Part shown: piece after piece, positions 48,621 through 58,642 of the stretch
How positions within the stretch are numbered: position 1 is the stretch's first letter
How the letters are laid out: each line of letters begins with the position of its first letter
Source of the DNA: Vibrio kanaloae
GTDB lineage: Bacteria > Pseudomonadota > Gammaproteobacteria > Enterobacterales > Vibrionaceae
Length of the DNA stretch: 64,000 bases
Assembly (NCBI RefSeq): GCF_024347535.1
Contig: NZ_AP025498.1
Span: 1 to 64,000, forward strand
Direction: 5' to 3'
The notes under the pieces: generated by a model
What the model saw: only the letters and a program-made list of their open reading frames with translations
Told to the model about the DNA's origin: nothing
Database searches by the model: none
Made by a program: the position numbers and the translations under genes

Positions 48621-49452
48621 ATCCAGTTTATTAGCCTTACCGTTTAGATCATAAAAAGAGCTAGAGGGTCGTTTTAACTAAGAAGAACTAAAGTGGAGTA
48701 AAGATGAGTTAAGAGCGGTATTAATGAGCTGACACTGGATGCATTGTACTTAATGCCTGTCAGCTCTTTGGAGAATGATTTCTTTAGTCACCAACCAGAT
48801 GAAGGTCCTTGGGAGAACTAATGAAACCGGTTTGTTGCATTTTTCATTATACTTAAGCTTTTCAGCTTTTTGACTTGATAGCTTTACGATTTAAAGCTTA
48901 TTTCTTTGCCGCTTCTTTTGACGTGTCTTTCCAATATTGGATACGAACGCGATGAAGTTGTGCTCTTCTCATTTTTTTCATATGGGATCTTTCCTTTTCA
49001 TTTAACTGCTCTTCTTGAGCTATTTTTATTGCCAACTATTCGAATCTAACGGTGTTTGATGGCTAGATCAATGATACAGGTCACGAAATATATGGAATTC
49101 TTAGTACCATTTGCATCAAAGTTAGACCTAGATATCAACTATGGTTCAGTTTCATACCATGAGCCGTTATTCGAATTTAAGGTTAGCTCTCTCAAATGAC
49201 ATATTCATTTCAGTATCAATACAGTTCCATGATACGTATCAATAGACCGGACCAGCACGGATTTAGTTCCAAATATTTACTTTATTTCACCCAATAAAGT
49301 TACGACGTAACAACCGATATGTTGAAGATGATCGTTTTATACCCCACATTGATCTGTACGTCACAACATCAAAATGTGATTATATTGGCAATGGATAAAG
49401 CTTCTATCTAATAGATAATGCTCGTAATAGATAAAGTTAAATGGACGTAATA
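48621..49452. other. Largely non-coding region
   Basis: About 830 bases with no clear gene apart from one possible 27-residue frame on the minus strand. A short hairpin (AGCTTTA / TAAAGCT) is near 48880-48898. Confidence 0.45.
48898..48981 (-). CDS. Possible 27-residue basic peptide
   Basis: Starts MKKMRRAQLHRVRIQYW and ends EAAKK-stop; about 40% Lys/Arg/His. AAAAGGAAAG lies about 10 bases upstream. Too short for homology calls. It may be a real small protein or chance. Confidence 0.35.
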   Translation of the reverse strand: MKKMRRAQLHRVRIQYWKDTSKEAAKK

Positions 49453-49740
49453 ATGAGTAAAGTAATTCTACAAGGTCATATTCTAGTGCCAGACAACGCC
49501 CTAGAAGCAGTCACCCAAGCCTTAGCTACGCATAAAGAACTCACACTGGCGGAGCCTGGCTGTATAGTGTTTCGAGTCAGTCAAAGTACGCTTCAACCTA
49601 ATCGCTTTGAAGTGTATGAAGAGTTCACTAACCGAGAAGCATTCGACATACACCAGCGTCGAGTTAAAAGATCGGAATGGGGTGAAATCTCCAAGAACGT
49701 GACACGTCATTATCAAATCACCGATGCCCCGGCACCATAA
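49453..49740 (+). CDS. Antibiotic biosynthesis monooxygenase-fold protein
   Basis: A 95-residue ABM-fold protein (dimeric alpha/beta barrel, YgiN-like). EPGCIVFRVSQSTLQPNRFE and VYEEFTNREAFDIHQ hold the usual Glu/Phe pattern; the His in DIHQRR is the common conserved His. Such proteins oxidise quinols or act as heme-binding monooxygenases. The ATG at 49453 is used; GGACG in the upstream start region serves as ribosome site. Confidence 0.8.
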   Translation: MSKVILQGHILVPDNALEAVTQALATHKELTLAEPGCIVFRVSQSTLQPNRFEVYEEFTNREAFDIHQRRVKRSEWGEISKNVTRHYQITDAPAP

Positions 49741-49869
49741 TGACGCGCCCACTAGTCAACAGCATCATCACACTGATTAAATAAGCTCCCTAACGAACGT
49801 AGGTTTTAAATGTGCGGAATGTCCACTGAACTCGGTAGTCAAAATTGCTAGTGCAAATTATAAAAACCG

Positions 49870-51501
49870 TCAAAGAATCAAACCATGTGATGATGCTTGA
49901 ACTGAATCAACCCATAAATCCGCACCGCCTAAAGGAACACCTAAAGCTTGTAGGGTTGGCAACAATGCTTGCCCTAAAATAGCAGTGAGTAAACTCGAGA
50001 TCGCTGGGCTTAACGCGTTGCTAATAGGCGTGAGTAGATAGCCTAAACCAAGTGGAGCGTCAATATCTAGATTGATAGCTGTGGTAAATGCACGCCCTGA
50101 ATCGGCTAAAATATTGTCGCTCTCTTCTGAAGAGTAAGGTAGCTCATCCAAAGCAATATGAGTAGCTGACCAGTCTCTATTATCTTCTATGTCTATGTTT
50201 ATTGTTATTTCTATTGCAGAAAATAGAGGCAAATCGATACTAATTTCAATTGGATCTGCATCCATAGTTAATAACGAATCTTGGATAATAAATTCTGCTT
50301 CTGGGTTATCTTGATTAAGATCCAGATGAGTTAAAGTCGCCGTAGCTTTAGTTGCGCTAACATTAATAACAAGCGGAGAAATATTAATACCTGTAGGGGT
50401 GAGAGTAGATAAAGCGCCTGTAATATCATCGACCAAATCAAGATCTGCCGCGAGCTGTAATTCGATTTGTGAGTTGCTAACACTGGGCGGAGCGTTTTCA
50501 CTTATCGGTAACGTTGCAATGGTGTATTGTGGTGCCTCGATAATTTGCGTCCTGAGTTCGATACTGGTAACACTAGGGATAACAACCGAAAGATCGGGGA
50601 TATCGACGAAATGCTCTTTATTAGAAGCGAATATCGTGGCTTTAATTAATTTAAGTGCGTTAAGAGAAGTCTCAAGCGCTGCTCCTTGAGTACTAGTTTC
50701 AGTGAGTTTTAAGATGTCACCAAGAACGATATCTGGAATGGCAGTAGCAAGAACAAGTTGGTCTATTATGACGTTCAGGCCATCTGTGGATGAATCCCCT
50801 CTGTCAAGTATATTGAGGTAAGTATCAAGTACGGTTAAGAGTGAAATATCACTTTCTAGCACTTCCTGAGGTGATCCCAAACCTAAGTCTAGTGCCAGTG
50901 TATCTAACACTGAACCAAGTTTTAATGAGGTGTTGGCTAACCCTTGATAACTGGCCGCAGTTAAGTTGATATCGATGCCTAGTAACCCACTGAGCAAACC
51001 ATTTAAAATGCTACTTTCTGTTGTTTCGAGAGTTTTACTACCAATCCCAAAACTGATGATTCCTGCTTTTTGTATGGCAGATTCTGCCATCAAGGTAATT
51101 TGATTGTCGTTGAAAAGGCCACCAGCAATCATACTTTGTGGGACGGTTTTTGTGGCCACAACTTTAGTGGCCGGGTAACCATCTGTAGCCGCGCTGGGGC
51201 TCGGATTAAAAATCCAACGGTTATCCTGAATCAAGGCATAACCATTTTGAATAACAATATCATCGACTTGTTGCTGATACTTATCAGTCAATATAGCCTC
51301 CCAGTTTTCAACTGCTTCAGGTTGGATGAAATAGGGATTGTTCAGACCAATTTCTGAAGCAGAAAGATCGGCGATTGATTGTAATTGCTGACGCTGGAAA
51401 GCAAGTCGTGCAGTATCAATAGCGACAGAAGTAAAGATAACCAAACTGAGCAGAGCAGTTGCGAGCCATAAAGTTAAAGCGCCTGACTGATAGCGTCGCA
51501 T
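49870..51501 (-). CDS. tadG: TadG-like pilus-locus protein
   Basis: A 543-residue protein with an N-terminal membrane helix (residues 9-30, GALTLWLATALLSLVIFTSVA) preceded by a short basic region. The following region (TARLAFQRQQLQSIADLSA) matches the TadG N-terminal family. The long remainder is periplasmic, with predicted beta structure and repeated Leu/Ile/Thr/Asp-rich segments. It is last in the tad operon. TadG is thought to help pilus anchoring or assembly. Confidence 0.75.
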   Translation of the reverse strand: MRRYQSGALTLWLATALLSLVIFTSVAIDTARLAFQRQQLQSIADLSASEIGLNNPYFIQPEAVENWEAILTDKYQQQVDDIVIQNGYALIQDNRWIFNPSPSAATDGYPATKVVATKTVPQSMIAGGLFNDNQITLMAESAIQKAGIISFGIGSKTLETTESSILNGLLSGLLGIDINLTAASYQGLANTSLKLGSVLDTLALDLGLGSPQEVLESDISLLTVLDTYLNILDRGDSSTDGLNVIIDQLVLATAIPDIVLGDILKLTETSTQGAALETSLNALKLIKATIFASNKEHFVDIPDLSVVIPSVTSIELRTQIIEAPQYTIATLPISENAPPSVSNSQIELQLAADLDLVDDITGALSTLTPTGINISPLVINVSATKATATLTHLDLNQDNPEAEFIIQDSLLTMDADPIEISIDLPLFSAIEITINIDIEDNRDWSATHIALDELPYSSEESDNILADSGRAFTTAINLDIDAPLGLGYLLTPISNALSPAISSLLTAILGQALLPTLQALGVPLGGADLWVDSVQASSHGLIL

Positions 51502-51506
51502 GAGTA

Positions 51507-51773
51507 TTACTCCCCGAAATCGTTCTTAATAAATTTTTCCGGAATAGCGTGGGAAAAGGACGCTTCGACACGTTCTTGCACTGCTTTGCTCACTTCTGGT
51601 GTTAGGGCGTCTTTATGACTGGTTGCGAGCATATTCTCACGTTGAATTTCCAACCAGATACGGGTGTATTGAACCGTTATTTCCTCACCTTTTTGGTGTT
51701 TAGAGGGTAACTGCTGCGCTAAACTGATGCATGAGTAACCAATGGTAATACCTAAAAGAAAAAGTGCTTTCAT
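51507..51773 (-). CDS. DUF3613-like periplasmic protein of the tad locus
   Basis: An 88-residue protein with a signal peptide (MKALFLLGITIGYSCISLAQ). The WLEIQRENMLA block resembles DUF3613 proteins found in tad loci. The 4-base overlap with tadD and 5-base gap to tadG put it in the same operon. Function unknown. Confidence 0.6.
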   Translation of the reverse strand: MKALFLLGITIGYSCISLAQQLPSKHQKGEEITVQYTRIWLEIQRENMLATSHKDALTPEVSKAVQERVEASFSHAIPEKFIKNDFGE

Positions 51774-52444
51774 TGTTCCGACTCCTTGATGCTCAATGGA
51801 CTAAAGCTACGCAATGCAGTAGTCAGTTCTAGGTTTTCTTTATATCCCCAGCCGTATCGCTTAGTGAGACTTTGTGCTGCTTTACGATCATTATCTCGTG
51901 ATAGTGCTAGCCATAGATTTTTGGCAGAATGGTGATTATCGGGATTAAGTTCTAGCGCGGTGAGAAACTCTTTTTTCGCGGCATCCGTATCATTGTTTAG
52001 CAGTAGGAAAAATCCGTAGTCGTTACGAATAGCTGAATCATCAGGCTCTAAGTCAACAGCCAAACGTAACCACTTTCCAGCCTGTTGGTAGTTTTTCTGA
52101 TACGCTGAAATCAAACCTAACCCGTGTGCAGCTTTGCCTCTGAGGCACGTGTCCATTAGTTGGTTATACACTTTGCTCGCATCATCCCACTGACGGGTTT
52201 TTAATAGTGCTTTAGCCTCTAGAGATGATCTAGTTACTGATGTTGTATTTATTTTTTGTAACATCGCCAGAGTGGAATAATATTGCTGGTTATTAAAGGC
52301 TTGTTGTGCAAAAGATAGTTTCATACCTTGAGACTGAGACAATTTCTCATTACACATACCTGGAGACTGAGTATAGTCACTTGGTTGCTGGCTGGATGAG
52401 CAGCCCGCTAGGATAAAAATAATAACCACGAATAAAAATTTCAT
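51770..52444 (-). CDS. tadD: TadD TPR lipoprotein
   Basis: A 224-residue lipoprotein: signal peptide with lipobox LAGC, then TPR-like repeats (AAHGLGLISAYQKNYQQAGK, then DYGFFLLLNNDTDAAKKEF). TadD is a pilotin-like or assembly protein for Flp pili. It starts 1 base after the tadC stop. Confidence 0.85.
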   Translation of the reverse strand: MKFLFVVIIFILAGCSSSQQPSDYTQSPGMCNEKLSQSQGMKLSFAQQAFNNQQYYSTLAMLQKINTTSVTRSSLEAKALLKTRQWDDASKVYNQLMDTCLRGKAAHGLGLISAYQKNYQQAGKWLRLAVDLEPDDSAIRNDYGFFLLLNNDTDAAKKEFLTALELNPDNHHSAKNLWLALSRDNDRKAAQSLTKRYGWGYKENLELTTALRSFSPLSIKESEQ

Positions 52445-53347
52445 TTAACCTCCAAAGGCAGCCATCAAAGCCAGCGCTGCCGGACCACCGAGAACAATAA
52501 ATAAAGCGGGAAACATTAACGCCATCATGGCGATTGAAATTTTACCAGACAACTTAGTCACCTTTTCCTGCAGCTCTACGCGCTTGTGTTGGTAAATTAA
52601 TTCGGACAGTGATTGGAATGACTCTTTCAACCCTCCACCTGTTGCCGCGGCCTGAGATAACATAATCAGAAAATCTTGAAACCCGCTCGACAAAGTTATT
52701 TGTGCCATGTCATTAAACACGACTTCCCGGTTTTGTCCCGCGTCGATACGTGCCACGATAAGTTTAATATCTTTATTAACTTCAGGAGTTAGCTCTTTCG
52801 CCTCCAAAAGGTAAGCTTTTAGTAATCCTTCTAGAGAGAGACCAACTTGCCATAAAATTGACATCATGTGCACGGTCGTCAACATCTCTTCGTTTATGCG
52901 TCGGGCGCGTTTACGAGCCTGGATACGAAACCAGTGAAGCGATAGTAATGCACCTACTGCCATGAATAAGGCGTAGAAAAGAAAGGTGCGTTCCATCGTG
53001 GATGAAAACAGGTATTGCTGACCAGTAAAGATCAAAAACAGCCCAGACCAGACTAGAAACATTTTAATTAAGCATAAAACTTGTTGTCGCCCACTGATAT
53101 AACCCGCTTGACGCATCGCAAGTACGATACCGGATAACGACTTTTCATGGTCTTTTTTTGATTTTCGCCACCATTTCATAGAGCTCAGCATTAGGGGCTC
53201 TTGCACCGGTTTCGGTTTTGCAGAGACGTTAAGTTTTTGACCTGACGAGCGCATCAATTTCTCTTGGCGAATTGCTAGGTAACGACACCCTCCAGCACAA
53301 AGAGCTAATACTACTGAAAGTAGAAAATATACTTGAGCCATGTCCAC
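52445..53347 (-). CDS. tadC: TadC inner-membrane platform protein
   Basis: A 300-residue type II/IV secretion F-domain protein. TM segments lie near 5-22, 105-140 and 270-295, and the cytoplasmic T2SSF domain has TVHMMSILWQVGLSLEGLLK and SQAAATGGGLKESFQSLSEL. It forms the assembly platform with TadB. Confidence 0.88.
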   Translation of the reverse strand: MDMAQVYFLLSVVLALCAGGCRYLAIRQEKLMRSSGQKLNVSAKPKPVQEPLMLSSMKWWRKSKKDHEKSLSGIVLAMRQAGYISGRQQVLCLIKMFLVWSGLFLIFTGQQYLFSSTMERTFLFYALFMAVGALLSLHWFRIQARKRARRINEEMLTTVHMMSILWQVGLSLEGLLKAYLLEAKELTPEVNKDIKLIVARIDAGQNREVVFNDMAQITLSSGFQDFLIMLSQAAATGGGLKESFQSLSELIYQHKRVELQEKVTKLSGKISIAMMALMFPALFIVLGGPAALALMAAFGG

Positions 53348-53369
53348 CTCCTTGTAATATTCAAGCTAG

Positions 53370-54248
53370 TTATAAACTACGAAACATACGCCAGATAACT
53401 ACAATACCTAATAGCTGAAGGACAATGCCAAACAGCAAGGCTTGGCGCCCAGTATCGGAGTACCACATATTGATAAGCAGCTCAGGATTTTGTGTCAGCA
53501 TATAGGCACTAACTAATACCGGAGCAGAGCCAATTACCCAGGCAGTCATTCGTGTTTCGCCGGTAATCGATTTTAGTTCACGACGACTCAGATCCTGCTG
53601 TCTAAGCAGTTTCACTAAGCTTTCGAGTGAAGAGGTTATACTACCGCCATAACGAGTATTAACACTAAAAATGGAACCCAGAAGACGAAAAGCGGGCACC
53701 CCGGTAATCTGACTTTCTGTAATAAAAGCATTTTGTAGTTCAATACCGAGCGCCCGTCGGTCATTGATGCGTTGTAATACATCGCTTAGTGGGTAAGAAG
53801 TTATCTTTGCCGACTGATCAACGGCTTGCGGGACTGTTAGTCCAACTTTTATTCGACGATGCACTTGGTCAATAAATGAAGGCAGCTGTTGTGTTAGCCG
53901 CATTCTTGTTTTCGCTTTACGCAGTCGTGCAATGAGTACTATAAGTAAAAACGATACAATCAGACTAACGGCAAAACTAAGGTGACCGAACCGCCATGCT
54001 ACGCCGGCATTGAAGGTAGTAATAAGTAAGATTAGAACACCATTTTTCAACCATGATTGACTAAACCCTAGTGCTTGCGCTTTCTCGATTAGTAAGTCTT
54101 TTAAACTGTCACTCTGTGTACGTACTGTAAGCTCGGGGGATACATCTTCTTCAGTGGCCTGTTTTCTTTTGTATTTAACAGCGAGCGCGTAACAAAGAAC
54201 AGAGGTAACAGCTACAGCAACGCTCAGTAACAAATATAGATTTACCAT
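53370..54248 (-). CDS. tadB: TadB inner-membrane platform protein
   Basis: A 292-residue T2SSF protein with TM helices near 3-20, 70-105 and 235-285. The T2SSF core contains PSFIDQVHRRIKVGLTVPQA and LRQQDLSRRELKSITGETRM. Overlaps tadA by 7 bases, so coupled. Confidence 0.88.
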   Translation of the reverse strand: MVNLYLLLSVAVAVTSVLCYALAVKYKRKQATEEDVSPELTVRTQSDSLKDLLIEKAQALGFSQSWLKNGVLILLITTFNAGVAWRFGHLSFAVSLIVSFLLIVLIARLRKAKTRMRLTQQLPSFIDQVHRRIKVGLTVPQAVDQSAKITSYPLSDVLQRINDRRALGIELQNAFITESQITGVPAFRLLGSIFSVNTRYGGSITSSLESLVKLLRQQDLSRRELKSITGETRMTAWVIGSAPVLVSAYMLTQNPELLINMWYSDTGRQALLFGIVLQLLGIVVIWRMFRSL

Positions 54249-55501
54249 AACTGCTCCTCAAGCTTAATTTGAAGTTCATCGCTCGGAGTACCACTGGGTT
54301 GAAATGTTTTCTGAGTATATTCATAGAGCTTATGTGTATTGATGTGCCCATTTTCTACGTTGCCAACTTCAACCACCTCAGAGACGACGCGTTTTCCATT
54401 GGGGAGTCGACGGATCTGTATGACGATATCAACAGCGGATGAAACAACTTTACGAATGAAGTTCTCACTGGAATTAAAGCCGGTCAGTGTGACCATCATT
54501 TCTAATCTTAGTAAGGCATCACAAGGTGAGTTTGCATGCAATGTGCTCATGGACCCCAGATGCCCGGTATTCATCGCTTGCAACATATCTAAGACCTCCC
54601 CTCCTCGACTTTCTCCTAAAATGATACGGTCGGGCCGCATCCTAAGGGAGTTTTTCACCAGCTCACGTGCCGTCACTTCACCATTTCCCTCAGAGTTGGG
54701 AGGCCGGGTTTCAAGGCGGACAACGTGGGTGTTACGTAGTTGCAGTTCAGCAGCATCTTCAATGGTAACAACCCTTTCATGTGTCGAAATGTACTGACTG
54801 AGAATATTAAGTAGCGTTGTTTTCCCTGAACCAGTGGCACCACTAATTAAAATATTGAGGCGTGAAGCGACGCAGTGTTTCAAAAATTCAAGCATATCTG
54901 AAGACAGGGTCTCATTAGCTAAGAGGTAGTGCTCCGTTAAGCTATCTTGCTTAAATTTTCGTACTGATAGGCAGGGGCCATCTAATGCTAAAGGAGGAAT
55001 AATTGCGTTGATACGGCTTCCATCGGGTAAGCGAGCATCAACCATTGGATTCGATTCATCAATACGTCGACCGAGAGGAGATAGCATTTTTCTAATCACT
55101 CTTACGACATGCTCGTCGTTCAAGAAGTGATGATTCACCTGCTCTAACCTTCCTTCCCGCTCGACAAAAACCAATTTAGGACCATTGATCAATATGTCAT
55201 TGATGGATGGATCCTTAAGCAAGTTTTCAATAGGACCGTAACCTAACATCTCATCGACTAATTCTTCAGCTAGCGTGTCTATTGGCGTTGATTGATCTAT
55301 ATGATCCTTGATTAGATATTGTTGGATATATGTAGTGACAGACAACATCAGGTCATTGCGATTGTCGGATGCAAGACTAAACAAGACACCATCATCTTCC
55401 ATTTGCTCTATAACGTACTTATGTAAGTCAGCTTTTAATTCCAAACTTAAGGGTTGGTAGGAAGCGGTTTTAAAGGTATTCAACCAGTTGTTCGTCGTCA
55501 T
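54242..55501 (-). CDS. tadA: TadA pilus assembly/secretion ATPase
   Basis: A 419-residue VirB11-family ATPase: Walker A GATGSGKTT, Asp box with VVTIEDAAELQLR, Walker B RPDRIILGESRGGE, and the His box GSMSTLHANSP. It powers Flp pilus extension and probably retraction. It lies 56 bases after rcpA, with no tadZ between them. Confidence 0.93.
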   Translation of the reverse strand: MTTNNWLNTFKTASYQPLSLELKADLHKYVIEQMEDDGVLFSLASDNRNDLMLSVTTYIQQYLIKDHIDQSTPIDTLAEELVDEMLGYGPIENLLKDPSINDILINGPKLVFVEREGRLEQVNHHFLNDEHVVRVIRKMLSPLGRRIDESNPMVDARLPDGSRINAIIPPLALDGPCLSVRKFKQDSLTEHYLLANETLSSDMLEFLKHCVASRLNILISGATGSGKTTLLNILSQYISTHERVVTIEDAAELQLRNTHVVRLETRPPNSEGNGEVTARELVKNSLRMRPDRIILGESRGGEVLDMLQAMNTGHLGSMSTLHANSPCDALLRLEMMVTLTGFNSSENFIRKVVSSAVDIVIQIRRLPNGKRVVSEVVEVGNVENGHINTHKLYEYTQKTFQPSGTPSDELQIKLEEQLW

Positions 55502-55557
55502 AAACAGTTCCTGATATTTGTTGGCTTACGCTAGGAATCAGCCTTAAATGGCCAAAA

Positions 55558-56721
55558 TCAGTTGGAAAACCCAATATTGCTTGGAAGGTCTTCCGGTTCC
55601 GCATGCATGAACACCATCTCGAAAAAATCGGGGTCGTAGTTTCGGTAAATTTCTCCTGGCAGAGGCGGCAAAGTTGCCCCTTTCGCTATCGGACGTACTA
55701 AGTGGGGTGTAACAACCATCATCAACTCTTTATCATTACTTTCTAACCGACTGGAGCTGAAAAAAGCACCTAATATTGGAATATCACCTAACCCTGGGAA
55801 GCGGTCAGAATTTTTCATGGTACTGCTGCTAATCAAGCCACTGATGATAAAGGTTTCACCATCACCGAGTTGAACAGTAGTATCAGTACGACGCACGCTA
55901 ATTCCTGGCACCTGGACACCGCCGGTACTGACCGAGTTGCTGTAATTTAGTTCGCTTACTTCCGGCGCGACTTTTAGCATGATACGGTTGTTTTCCATAA
56001 CGGTAGGTGAAAGATTAAGCCTTACTCCAAACTCTTTGAAATCAATAGATATATCACCATCATTGGATGATCTAGGATAAGGAAACTCACCACCAGCTAA
56101 GAAAGTTGCAGTGTGTCCAGACATGGTCACTAAGCTGGGTTCCGCCAAAGTGTACGCAAACCCGTTAGCATTAAGCGCACTGATGGTGCCTAATATTCCT
56201 TTCGATACATCCCCAATCACGACATTAAACGCATCACTCAAGGCCAAAAAATTATTTCCTGACGATAACTCTCCAGCAAAGGAAGCGCCATTTAGAGCAG
56301 AGCTGTTACCAATGCCAAAGGTTGTATTTCCAGTTTGTCGCCCAAGAAAAAAACCCGCCTGTTTAAGAGCACTCTTACTAATTTCGACCACTTTAATATC
56401 GGTTTGAACCTGAATATTATTATAACTGACAGCCGTTGGTTGCACTTTGAGTTGGTATTCTTTAGGTGTGTCCTGAGCCGTAGTCCAAACACTCAAGGTA
56501 GTAGAACCAACTTTCTTACCTGTGACCAGTAGTGTGGTGTCGTTAAGTACCATTAGTGATACTACGTCAGGAGTGGCTATAGCGGCTCGTTTTAACTCAC
56601 CTCTTAGAATGTTGATACTGCGTTGAGAGTCTTTCTTGAGAATAACGGTTTCTGCCGCTTGAGATAGAAACGATAATGGGATTAAGAATGTCAAAAATAG
56701 TCTTCTCAGGCTCATAGACAA
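55558..56721 (-). CDS. rcpA: RcpA/CpaC outer-membrane secretin
   Basis: A 387-residue secretin with a signal peptide (residues 1-22, RLFLTFLIPLSFLSQAA), BON-like N-terminal region (SINILRGELKRAAI...) and C-terminal secretin core (VRRTDTTVQLGDGETFIISG, FPGLGDIPILGAFF, MMVVTPHLV). It is shorter than many RcpA/CpaC proteins. The pore is the exit for the Flp pilus. rcpB, a common partner, is not found. Confidence 0.88.
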   Translation of the reverse strand: MSMSLRRLFLTFLIPLSFLSQAAETVILKKDSQRSINILRGELKRAAIATPDVVSLMVLNDTTLLVTGKKVGSTTLSVWTTAQDTPKEYQLKVQPTAVSYNNIQVQTDIKVVEISKSALKQAGFFLGRQTGNTTFGIGNSSALNGASFAGELSSGNNFLALSDAFNVVIGDVSKGILGTISALNANGFAYTLAEPSLVTMSGHTATFLAGGEFPYPRSSNDGDISIDFKEFGVRLNLSPTVMENNRIMLKVAPEVSELNYSNSVSTGGVQVPGISVRRTDTTVQLGDGETFIISGLISSSTMKNSDRFPGLGDIPILGAFFSSSRLESNDKELMMVVTPHLVRPIAKGATLPPLPGEIYRNYDPDFFEMVFMHAEPEDLPSNIGFSN

Positions 56722-56727
56722 CGTTCC

Positions 56728-57645
56728 TTATTGTTGAGGCACTTTAACGACAGAGCGCTCATCGCCTTGAATCAGTTCGACATATCGAACGCGTTGAGGT
56801 GCATGCTGACGGGGTGGTTTTGGTTTGGAAGCTTTTTCAACCTTTTTTCGAGGAGGCAGAAATTGTCGAAGTTCAGCTACAGATGTTGTTTTAGTTCCCT
56901 CACTAGGTTGGCTTCTTAAAGAAACAGTATGTAGCAGTGACCTAGGCTGAAAATCATTCGTTTTTTCATTGGTTAGCTCTTTACTACCCACAGCAGCTAA
57001 CCTTAATTCACCACTGCTGTCCGCCAATAAAATGGTCGGCGCTAAATCCATATAGACAGACAGTACTACGGATTTAGCATGATTTTCCCGGTCCTCACTT
57101 TCTGTACCAAATTGTAGGTCACCCACCGCCAACACTTTTAAGTTAGATGCTATTTTTCTGGCTGTAGTCGTAGTACCAGATTCCCTGTTGGGCTTTAGTA
57201 ACAACATCACATCAACATGGTCACCGGGCTGTATGTAGCCCCCAACGGTTAACACTTCATCTGCTCTTATAGCAACTGCTCTTTGGTTAAGCTCTAAGTC
57301 ATCGATCATTGGTCGGATTGTGGCAAAAAGATCATCGGTCAAATAGTCACCTTTTTCGACAGATTTACTCAGGCGTCGACCAACCGCTAACCGTTTTTTT
57401 AATACGTATCTCTGGTCGAGTTGTGTTGTGGTGACCTGCTTAAACATATCCGCTGAAATCATCGTTCCATGGTTCTGAGGTTCATCGAAGGCCCAAACAC
57501 TGTATAGAGTCGGTGCAGCTTTGGGCTGTTGGGGGGCCGGCTCTTGTATAGAAAACATGCCGACAAAAACGAGAATAATAGCTAAGGCTAGAAAGGCAAC
57601 AGACGCCAATTTTAACACTGCGACTTTGTTCAGAGTCATGTTCAT
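56728..57645 (-). CDS. rcpC: RcpC/CpaB pilus assembly protein
   Basis: A 305-residue protein with one N-terminal TM (residues 10-32) and a SAF/CpaB domain (GGYIQPGDHVDVMLLLKPN). A Pro/Lys-rich stretch lies near 275-290. CpaB-type proteins are periplasmic and gate or stabilise the secretin. Six bases separate it from rcpA. Confidence 0.85.
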   Translation of the reverse strand: MNMTLNKVAVLKLASVAFLALAIILVFVGMFSIQEPAPQQPKAAPTLYSVWAFDEPQNHGTMISADMFKQVTTTQLDQRYVLKKRLAVGRRLSKSVEKGDYLTDDLFATIRPMIDDLELNQRAVAIRADEVLTVGGYIQPGDHVDVMLLLKPNRESGTTTTARKIASNLKVLAVGDLQFGTESEDRENHAKSVVLSVYMDLAPTILLADSSGELRLAAVGSKELTNEKTNDFQPRSLLHTVSLRSQPSEGTKTTSVAELRQFLPPRKKVEKASKPKPPRQHAPQRVRYVELIQGDERSVVKVPQQ

Positions 57646-57654
57646 TTCTGGCTC

Positions 57655-58194
57655 CTAATTCAGTTTAAGAACAGCGGTACCAACAATTTGGTCCGGAAAT
57701 ACGGAGACTTCTTTAGGTAGTAAGCCGTCAATGATGTTGGTCGGAAGAAAAGGGGTCGTTCGATATTCGTCCAAAACAATCGTAACTTGGCAACATATGT
57801 CAGAGCCGTCTGTCGGATCAGTGATTGTTGAGATTCGGATTAATTCCTCGGGGTCTGGCAATGTCACTCCAAACAAAGAACCAAGACTTTCTCCTTGACC
57901 CTGGGTGAACCCCTGAATGATTATTTTTGCGTGAGTGCGGATTGTGGGGGTTACTTCAGTAAGCACTTCAGCACCGGAGCAGTTTTTATAACTGAAATAA
58001 CATTCCTCATTGACGAAGGCCATAGACTGGCGGATGCTCTCTTTGGCTACATGATCGAACATACTGGCCGCAAAAAAAATCATGCAATAATGAATCACAG
58101 CAAAAAGTAAGATCACTATGATCGGGAGTAAAAAAATAGTTTCTATAGCCACCGAACCAGATTGTTTTTTTAAATTCGTTATTGATTGAGGCAT
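57655..58194 (-). CDS. tadE: TadE-like pseudopilin
   Basis: A 179-residue protein with the TadE N-terminus: GSVAIETIFLLPIIVILLFA (residues 13-32), where the Gly/Glu resembles the prepilin cleavage and +5 Glu. The periplasmic part has paired cysteines. TadE is processed by the TadV peptidase and needed for pilus assembly. Confidence 0.8.
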   Translation of the reverse strand: MPQSITNLKKQSGSVAIETIFLLPIIVILLFAVIHYCMIFFAASMFDHVAKESIRQSMAFVNEECYFSYKNCSGAEVLTEVTPTIRTHAKIIIQGFTQGQGESLGSLFGVTLPDPEELIRISTITDPTDGSDICCQVTIVLDEYRTTPFLPTNIIDGLLPKEVSVFPDQIVGTAVLKLN

Positions 58195-58202
58195 ATCCTT
58201 TC

Positions 58203-58613
58203 CTACATACTAGTCGAAAATATTAATCCAGTAGCAGTGATTGCAATGGCCGGTATAAATGGTGCTTCGTTTTTTTTTCTAAAAAAAATGATGAAATAAA
58301 TGATGAAAATAGATAATGCAATACCAGTAAATATTGCCATAACATCAATGGGTAATATAAATGATAACCCCAGCAGTATTTTTCCATCCGCACCGCCAAA
58401 ACCAAATACAGAATAACCAATAAAAACCCAAAAAGACGTAAATATCACAGACCACATTATCTGAGGACTGAAATTAAGGTTTCCAACTCCATAAAGAGCT
58501 AAGAGAGGGGCTAGCATTAAAATGAAAATTAATAGCGCAGGTACTTGCCTACTTTTTATGTCATAAACACTCGCAATAAACAACAGACCGCAGTAAATGG
58601 CAAATGGACTCAT
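58203..58613 (-). CDS. tadV: TadV/CpaA prepilin peptidase
   Basis: A 136-residue integral membrane aspartic peptidase of the A24 family. The two catalytic Asp are in YDIKSRQVP and FGGADGK (the GxGD-type motif). It cleaves Flp and TadE-type leaders. Only the short Tad-type peptidase, without the methylase half. Confidence 0.88.
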   Translation of the reverse strand: MSPFAIYCGLLFIASVYDIKSRQVPALLIFILMLAPLLALYGVGNLNFSPQIMWSVIFTSFWVFIGYSVFGFGGADGKILLGLSFILPIDVMAIFTGIALSIFIIYFIIFFRKKNEAPFIPAIAITATGLIFSTSM

Positions 58614-58642
58614 TGAATCACCATAATTTAGCCTCAGCCATC

